A stretch of 64,000 nt of DNA, taken from the NCBI GenBank assembly GCA_024663395.1, contig JANFAH010000001.1, positions 1,364,001 through 1,428,000 on the forward strand, read 5' to 3'. The notes below the pieces were generated by a model that saw only the letters and a program-made list of their open reading frames with translations, was not told where the DNA came from and did no database searches. Below, one piece after another: positions 56,295-64,000 of this stretch; position 1 is the stretch's first letter; the number at the start of each line of letters is the position of its first letter. This stretch comes from Pisolithus tinctorius (lineage: Eukaryota > Basidiomycota > Agaricomycetes > Boletales > Pisolithaceae). The translations under genes were made by a program, and so were the position numbers.

Positions 56295-56635
56295 GGTTGT
56301 GGTGCTTTATAATGTGCTTGTAAGCGTTCTAAGTGATGTAAGGTGCAAGGTGCAAAGCTGCAAAAGAAGTGTGGTAATAAACTTATAATCACATTGTAAG
56401 TTGAATATAATGCCTTACAGCGCCTTGTAAAGCTCGCAAGACATCGTCAGAGATGGCAACCTTATAAGCCTCACAATGGGCTTATAAACTCATGAAAGGC
56501 TTATGACGATCATGCAGGGGTACATAAGTCTTACAGGCTCCTGCCCGAAAGGGAGGTTAGTTATAAGGTGCTTACAGGCCTTAGTACCCTTATAAGGACT
56601 TACGGCCCTTATCAGGCAATTACAAGGTTTCCGAC
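56295..56635. repeat. Subterminal repeats of the Plavaka element
   Basis: CTTATAAG, CTTACAG, TTGTAAG and close variants occur at least twelve times in both orientations between 56305 and 56625. CACTA-type elements carry such transposase-binding repeats near their ends. The exact terminus could not be fixed because the other end of the element is absent. Confidence 0.55.
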
Positions 56636-59600
56636 ATTTTGCTGATGAACCTGTTACAGCACCTGTGATCTGGGATCTTGCAGTGGGTATGGGAGAGATC
56701 GTGCAACAATTTTACCCTGGCACTGTGCAGATTGGCGAGCATTTTGATCCAGACTATGGTGTAGGGAGTAGTATATTCCCTGAGGCCGAAATAGGGATGC
56801 CAACACCAAAATTCCGCCGTTACCATCCACGTCTATTGTCTTCGGAATTATCCCATCTGCCTCGTGTGCTGCCTCGCCTGTCGAACCTTCGGAGCTCCCC
56901 GGTCCATCAATAACACACACCAGTCATCATCCTGAAATTCCGCATCAACATCAACCTGACATACGTCTATCCAGAATTCCGCAGTTGTGCCGCTTCAACC
57001 CTCGCCTCGCCACGTAGCTGGAAAATCACACAGATCATCAGTAAAAACTCCGGTTACCCCTCTCGTTCCTTTCCCGTGAACCTTTCTCTGCAAAGCGAGA
57101 ACCCCTTTCTACCTACAGCCTCTACCCTTCGCGTTCCACTCTACAGTACAGTGTGCACTCGCCCTGTCGGAAGATACCCGTCTTTCCTGTTGTATTTCTC
57201 AGTTACTACCTTACAGTTTGTTTTCACACGTTGCTGTATGGCTTTGATGTCTGACACGTCATCCCCTTTATTTTTCGGAGTTTTGCTTCTCCCGCCCCAC
57301 ATTTCTCCGATCAGTACCTTACTATCCATGTACTATATAATCCCGCCTCAGCGACGAAATGAGAATAATCTCTTTTGGGACCCACATTCTGCATCTAGTG
57401 CGAGTCTAAAGAGTTCAAAGAGTCTTCACGTCCTCTGAGTCCGCTGTGTATCTGTGTCTTTGTGTCTACTGTGTCTACTGTGTCTTCGTGTCCTTGTTCC
57501 ATTAGTACTCGTTTGCCTCTCCCGCACACTTAATTCGTCTCGGAGTTACTTCCTTGGTGCAAGATCATCGTCCGGAATTTCAAAAGCAAGTCTGTCCCTT
57601 CCTTCGACTCTACAGAATTAAATTCCGTGACCCACATTCGACTCTTCGACCAACTCCACCATTGCATCCTATGTCTCCTTCCTACTCAGCACCCCTTGGG
57701 TCGAGCCTAGGGATTTTCCCTACAGCTTTCCCCTATTCGCACGCTACCCAGAGGTAGTGTCCCACAACGGTAGCAGTCATGAGGTGCTGGAACAAATATC
57801 GCTGGAGGCTTACTTTACTCGCTTCAATGGCTAGAGCATAGCATCTACTCCAAGTTGCATACATAGGAAATTCTTCACTGACGTTGTTAACCTTAGGCAG
57901 TTGATCTGATCTTTCTTCATCTTGTCTCCACAGTTGTGAGTCATGAAATCCAATGACCAGCACATGCCTAGTCTGACTTTCAGATCTTCAAATTTGGAGC
58001 CGGGTGCACAAAGCATGCCATGCCATTGGCAGCAGCCCATAACCGTACACAGGTAAATAATGAGAACTCTAATATTATATTACATATTTATCAATACAAT
58101 CTGAATACTTTGTTACCTGTTGCTGTGCCAGTATCCACTGCGCAGTGTCAATGTCGTGCTGCTCACCGCACCGTCATAGTCATGACAGTCGTCAATGATA
58201 TGAGCTGACTACGCGACCATAGCCACAGCCATCGTCGACGCTCCGCTTCTGATGGCATGGTGGCGGTGGCTGTTGTCGATGTTGTGGGAGTAGTAGCTGT
58301 CATCATCATTTGTTGGAAAGGACTCAAAATGCGGAAATAAGTCACAGCTTTGTGTCAAAGCCGGACACATCTTCTGGAATGGGTAAACTCGGGGGGTAAC
58401 TTGTTAACGCTCAAAAGAAGATCGCAAATAGGTTCCCACCGCCGTGACATCCTTGGTGGCATATTTCGCTCTGCTAAATGTTTAGTACAGCGGTACCTTG
58501 AAGCTTTTATCTCTAGGTCGGCGATACCTGCATGGGCCGTTCCTCGGCCCGACTGGATGAATGACAATTGTCAATTCGGACTACGAACTTTAAAGAAGGA
58601 ACTCTGAAACTTTGTGAATGATGATTAGTCGAGGACCAATACTTGTTATACATACCAAATGGGATTCCAAGCGTTGGCAGATTTATGGAAGGAGGTGGCA
58701 ACATCAAACAGTGAAGTGCGGGGAGCCCACAACTGTGAGCATCCACCACACCACCTCCCATATGACGCATGTGCTCATTCTAGGCCTGAACTGCGACTTC
58801 CAAGAAATGGCAGCTTCCGTGCCAAGGTTAGATGGAAGGAGCACTCAAAACCGCATAGACCGATGGGGGCGCATATGGGGAACCCGCAACTGCGGGCACC
58901 CACTGCATGTACTATGCCATACTTAATAGTGCAGTAGAGTGCAATAGATGGTAAGTTGCAACTTTTCTGCTTATCTAAGAATCAACCTTGCTTGGCGTGT
59001 GATTTTTCCAATTAACCAAACTCAGGCAAAGAAAAATATCAGTACATGAGAAAGAATACAGGATGTGAGGCGAGCGCAGACGGCATAAGTCTCCTAGAGG
59101 GCCCACACATCCCGCCAAACACTGGTAGTGCATAAGTGCATTTTTCCTCGGACCGAGACCCAAAGAGGTTCTCAATTTAGTGCATTATATAGAACTGGAC
59201 TTGATCAGCGGCTACATAATAATATTACTTGTCCAAAAAAAAGTCTCATAGAGAGGACGGGGACTTCCGTGCGGAGTACATGCGGAGTATTTTTAAAAAT
59301 CTGACAGAAGTGTCCCCAGGACTTTTTTTCAAACACCACACAGAAGCTTCTGTAGGTCCCCAAAATGGCTGGGAACATGACTAATAAATTGCATTGGCCG
59401 TGAGATCTTATTCTATCAAGTGAAAAAAATTGAGATCTGAGTGTTGAGTTGTTATGAACTTATTCAAGATTTCGGAAAGGTTTTGCATCTGGTGTCCAGC
59501 GCCCACAGCAACTTTGTCTCCGGTCTAAGATGGTAATGCCAACATCTCCTTCATCAGTTGTCCCTTGTGAAATTTGTACACCCAAAAAGGATCAGGCAGT

Positions 59601-60594
59601 TCACTGCGGTGGTCGTATGACTAAGCCTGATCTATTGGATGAACACTATTGACATACCAATCAGAGTCGTCCTCACTCAGTGGATCGTCCCAAACCCATC
59701 TATCAAACGTTTTCCGCTTACTTCCTGATATTGCCGCCGATTGTGTCGTCCAGTCGAAAGAGTGGCTGTCTTGGGAGGACAAATCTCAGCCTGCCGAGGC
59801 TGTCATTTTCCATGGACGCTCTGAAGACACCTCTTAAAGGCACCTTACCATGACGTCTGTGTGTGCTCTGTCGATTGCAACCAGCAATGATATTCAAGGG
59901 AATCTAGCCATGGTGTACCTCCAAGGAGTCTAACAACATGCTACCCTAGAGGGCTGTCTCGCTCCTTTGACGAACGAAGGTTACACAGTAAGCAACAACG
60001 CATCCACTGACTTCGCTGCTCTGCTTACTAACCAACCCTACTCCGTCGTCTGGGGTGACTTCATCCCAATTCATGTCAATCTCTATTTCTCGGACAATGT
60101 GTCTCCCAGGGGCTATCACCCACGGCATGTGGTCCAGTGCTGCGACAAGGAGATTCGTGGAGAATGTACATAGCCCTAACTACATGGAGATCTACGGGAT
60201 TGTGTTATGTCTGGAAGGTGGCTCCCAGGTTCAGTAGAGTCCCAGCTCTGAATCGTCTGGTTTGGTCGTCAGTGTTGGTTGATACACCTTAGTCACACAC
60301 CAACATGAGCATCTGCCTTTATTGCTGCTCCCTACATACCCACAACTGACCTGAACAACTAGTCGCTTCACATCCTTGAGCTCAGATACAGAAGAGGTTA
60401 TCAACAACTTTAGGGATTAATCGGGGATTGGACAATTTGGGTTTATGATCAAGCGCCAGCTTCGCCTTGTATCACGAAGTTGACGAATCATCTGTCGAAG
60501 TACAAGTTATCTAGGGTTTAGTCATATCCCTGCACTATATCACTACCAGTCAACCGCAATGAATCATTATGCAAAGCCATCCATAAGCCTATCT
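56636..60594. other. No gene recognised
   Basis: Only short ORFs without domains (for example 57076-57438 plus, 57554-57757 plus, 59967-60173 plus). A TATATAAT box (57334) is followed by about 150 bp that end in TGTGTCTACTGTGTCT repeats (57446-57503); this looks like an LTR remnant but no partner was found. 58670-58920 holds two related units around a CCCACAACTGTGAGCA/CCCGCAACTGCGGGCA hairpin. Confidence 0.4.
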
Positions 60595-63521
60595 TTAGGC
60601 TGCCACCTGAAAGAGACATCTGACATCTCTGATATCTAGAGTCATGTCCGAGATTGTATTGCCACTGAGAGTGGCATCTGCTAGTTTTCGCTTCTTATTC
60701 TGGAGCTTGTGCATGCGTCAGTCATATAATACCTGCTGACATGCTATTGGGCATCGACTAACCTCCAAGATGCATTCCTCCACACTGTCCTGTACCACCA
60801 GCTTGTAAATGTTCACTGGCAGAAGTTGGCCAATTCGATGCACAGTCAAAAGCCTGTTCCTAATCATTTGGTTGAGTGTCCAAACTGTTTGAAGTGAAAG
60901 TGTGGTGACCACATACTTCAACTGCTGGATTCCACCATGGTTCTAGAAGGATGATATTGTTGCACACAGTCAAGTTTAACCCTGGAGAAACTCTGATCAG
61001 ACGAGCCAGTAATGCAGTTCCTTATCGCGACCGACCAATACCGCCCGCCTTGATAGATACGAGGATACATTTCACGTCCTGGTCACTGCTGATGTACTCC
61101 AAGTTCCGCTCATGTTCAGATAGACTCATAGATCCATCATCTAAATAAGGTGTCAGCGAGTTTGAAGAAATTCAGAAGGTCTCACACTCACAACGAGCGA
61201 GGATAAAGCCTTTGGCGACGAGGAACTGTTGCACCAAATCCAGCATGGATGTGAAGTATGAGAATATGATCGTTTTTCCTTGGCCTGCCGAATCAGCATC
61301 AATCTTGAGGAGAAGGTCAACTAGCTGCCTCATCTTTACTGACGGGGGTGGAACATTGGGTATCCTAGACATGGATTTGTGACCAGAAGATTTTGCTGGC
61401 TGCGTGCATTGGAAATTCTCATCATCAGCTTCCAGATGAAGTTTGGTCAAGAGATCATTGAGTTCGGCGTTCAATTCTTCAATGTACCAACTCAATCCGC
61501 CCAACAAATCAGAGGACGATGATGTGGAGACATTTTCATTGACAACACCACTACAATACACGAGCATTGGGTGATCACAAGCTATGAAGCAAGGAAAATT
61601 GATCCTTAATGACATAGCAAGGAACCAGGTCACTCACCTTGACGGAGGTGAAGAAGCATCTCCAAAACACAAGCAAAATGAGTCTTCACCATGCCCTGCT
61701 TTACCCAATCCTCAACCCTGGACTTGATGCACCCCTCAAGGGTACAGTACAGTCCTCGTTCACCTTCATCAAACTGGCATCAAACTATGTGGACATGACG
61801 GCCAGGGAGTTGCGGCGCATCGATTTGAACAGCATCTTTCTGGCGACGAAGCATAACGGCACTTAGAACAACCTGCAGAACATACGAACACAATTAATAA
61901 ATACACAAAACTTCTCATCAACCAGTCATCCTCACCTGCAGGCACTCAATTGCCAAGGTCACCTGTCCACCTTTGATGGGCTTTATGATATAATTTTTGA
62001 ATTCCTGCAAGTCACCAATGGGTCTAACATTTATAAATCTGAACATGGAGTACAAATCTTCAACCCGATTTTGTCTACAGACATGGATGAACTTCTTTGA
62101 GAAACATGCATCAAATTACTTACATAGGAGTGCCCGTAAAGCACCATCGATACTTCCCAACTATATTGAAGCACGCTTTCGTGCTTTTTGCTGCCCAGTT
62201 CCTGATCAGATGAGCTTCATCTGCAGGCACAGGGCTTAGCTCTGCATCCATCCTATGTGTCAGTGGAAAATACCTAGTATGATTCTCCACCACTTCACAC
62301 CGAACAATGCAGACTTGCAGCTGCTAGAATGCATGCAGACGGCAGAATACTCGGATGCTACAGTAGCATATGATGTGATGACGACATGATTGTCCCATAA
62401 AGTCTGAGGATCTGCAGCATCACAAACAAATCAGCTGATGCTAGAGACGCAACAATCCAAAATCCTTACCACTGCTCCGCGACGGGCCATGATGCTTTAC
62501 AACATTGAGGCCAACAGCAAAATTCTCGACCTCACTCTCCCATTGGCCAATTAACAAGACAGGGCATACAATCCTTCAACATTGTAAAAATTAAGTTTTG
62601 CAATGTACAAAGGCCACTCACAGGGTCACATGTGCCCATCCGTATGCTCGATCATTGGATGTGGGGTGTCCGTCAAGAATTCTCATTATACCCAAGATAG
62701 TCTTTCCTAGGCTACATGTGAGAGTGAGGAGGAAGAACAAAGTCTGGGAGACAGAGATCCTACCCCATTTCATCTGCAACAATGCCACCTCTCTTTCCTT
62801 CTCGCTCTCGTCCCTGCATCCATGCAACACCGACCTTCTGGTGATCCCATAACTCTACACTCTGTCGCAAACCATTGACCACGACGCCTTGATCATCTGC
62901 TGTGACACTTCGAAAATCGCCCACATCCAAGGCATGGATCAAAGTGTCAGCATAGCATGGGTTGACAACAGACTGCGGCAGACTGGCTGTCCGAGGTAAG
63001 TAAAAAACTTCTCCTTCATCATCTGTGTCACTGGCGAGGAGTACTGGCTTTTCTGTTTTCATGATCAACAAGCGGCACAATAGAACTACAAGGAGAAGAG
63101 AGGGGAGCTGGCCTTGCATGGCTTAAAAACATACTCGAGAACAAAGGATCAGAGGCACATGACAGAGTGGAGTTTCCTGCTTGAAAGGGGAATCGATACA
63201 AAGCATCAGAAAGAAAGGCTGGAGTGCCAGATCGCACAAATTGCCATGATGGCTCGAAAAATGTATTGCCAAAACGTGGTGTGCAGCCCTTAGACTTGAC
63301 ATGAGATCACTGCAATCATACCTAGCAGCATTAGGTGCCGTTCCTATCACGACAGTTAAAACTCGACATACCCTTAGTGTCACTTCCTCAAGACGAGCGT
63401 CATCCTCAGCTTCGTACTTAGCCTTTAGAGTCCGTGAAGCCATTCCAGTGAGGGCCAGGGAGAAACAGAGCTTGATCAGACGCTTAAACCGGTACATAAT
63501 GATAAGGAACTTGTGTCTCAA
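60595..63521 (-). pseudogene. SNF2-family helicase-like ATPase, damaged
   Basis: The minus strand encodes the SNF2 core over many exons: Gly-Gly-Ile-Val-Ala-Asp-Glu-Met-Gly then, across an intron, Leu-Gly-Lys-Thr (Walker A, 62780-62690); Ile-Val-Cys-Pro-Val (about 62570); Asp-Glu-Ala-His (Walker B, about 62222); Phe-Thr-Gly-Thr-Pro-Met (about 62120); a Leu-Arg-Arg-Gln segment (about 61850); Phe-Ser-Tyr-Phe-Thr-Ser (about 61260); a Gly-Gly-Ile-Gly block (about 61040); and His-Arg-Ile-Gly-Gln (about 60835). It ends TAA at 60597-60595. A TGA at 61782-61780 and a 2-bp loss before the His-Arg-Ile-Gly motif break it. The layout fits the Rad5/Rad16-like group, but no RING insert was recognised. The first part (63521-63123) is uncertain. 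Confidence 0.75.
63276..63332. repeat. Direct repeat, copy 1
   Basis: About 57 bp around CATACCTAGCAGCATT, repeated with substitutions at 63914-63969, so part of the SNF2 5' region is duplicated 640 bp away. Confidence 0.65.
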
Positions 63522-63913
63522 TCCACCGGACCGGGAAAGTGAACTGGTAGGAGGGGAGTACTACATAAGAAAGTTGCTGGCGTTGCTCATCAGCAGCCCA
63601 ATTCTCCTGGTTTCATCTTGTCAAGACGAGGAGACGATGTCTGAGGTGCACGTAGTCCTTGCTAACGTCAAACGACTTCGCCACCTGCGCAAACGGTGTC
63701 AGCATTACACATCACATTACGATGGAAACTTAAGCATGGAAACTCATCACACCAGCCCACAAGTAACAGGAGTGGAACAGCACACCGATGTCAGGAAGGG
63801 GGATGGTAGCAAATCTGTGTTCAACTTTGATATAACTGTAAATGCGGTACGAACAAGACTTGGGAGATCTGGAGGCATACGATCATGGGCAGTTGAATAA
63901 TTACCGAAGCTTC

Positions 63914-63969
63914 GTGGTGGCAGCCATCAGACTTGACACGAGATCAGTATTATCATACCTAGCAGCATT
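63914..63969. repeat. Direct repeat, copy 2
   Basis: Second copy of 63276-63332, near the end of the window. 63522-63913 holds no clear gene. Confidence 0.65.
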
Positions 63970-64000
63970 GTCAGTGATTACCAGAATCCGTATGTGCAAA

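Noticed and set aside
57328..57520. Possible LTR R-region (TATA box plus GTGTCT repeats)
   Set aside because: No second copy, no TG...CA ends and no primer-binding site could be found.
63301..63900. 199-codon plus-strand ORF
   Set aside because: It overlaps the SNF2 5' region in antisense and spans a duplication; no recognisable domain.

Overview
The window looks like a transposon-dense accessory region of a filamentous basidiomycete, most likely an Agaricomycete. Reasons: a KDZ transposase and a Plavaka-type CACTA transposase; a DUF6698-type gene; a PSD/PsiD-like decarboxylase; genes split by short (about 50-65 bp) GT-AG introns; and chromodomain Ty3/gypsy elements. I found no rRNA, tRNA or CRISPR array, and very few apparently intact cellular genes.

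Layout. 1-8.2 kb: a gag-protease LTR element (family A, copy 1) broken by an antisense solo LTR of its own family (1609-2264) and by a complete gag-only LTR element on the minus strand (family B, 3612-7444). 8.2-15.6 kb: a nearly complete Ty3/gypsy chromovirus (gag, pol by apparent -1 frameshift, chromodomain, Tf1-like self-priming site). It also carries an antisense zinc-cluster ORF between pol and the 3' LTR. Its 3' LTR is cut by another LTR (family C, 15589-16051). 16.7-21.2 kb: one minus-strand reading frame of about 1,490 codons made largely of tandem repeats, with an ERG26-like (sterol-4-carboxylate 3-dehydrogenase) fragment inside it. 21.2-23.7 kb: a 2.5-kb foldback element packed with CACATG/CACGTG sites. 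23.7-25.8 kb: family A copy 2 (minus strand) with primer-binding site and 5' LTR.

25.8-36.7 kb is relatively gene-like but decayed: a four-exon RING-finger gene, a frameshifted PSD/PsiD-like decarboxylase and a relic of a second copy. 36.7-50.4 kb is strongly CpG-poor transposon debris: a Copia remnant, a pogo-like MITE, a hairpin minisatellite, a KDZ transposase gene and a 2.8-kb CACTG-ended TIR element carrying a zinc-finger ORF. 50.4-56.6 kb holds a CpG-rich two-gene transposon: a Plavaka transposase (9 exons, open throughout, 3' end lost at the CACTG element) transcribed divergently from a six-exon DUF6698 gene, followed by subterminal CTTATAAG-type repeats. 60.6-63.5 kb is a damaged SNF2-family helicase gene.

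Themes. Most nonsense codons in the LTR elements are TGA, generally where arginine is expected, and one is shown directly by comparing the two family A copies (CGA in one, TGA in the other). This points to CpG deamination or a RIP-like process. The observation I would follow first is the 16.7-21.2 kb frame: thirteen diverged repeats whose spacings are all multiples of three, carrying a covarying hairpin and an in-frame captured gene fragment.
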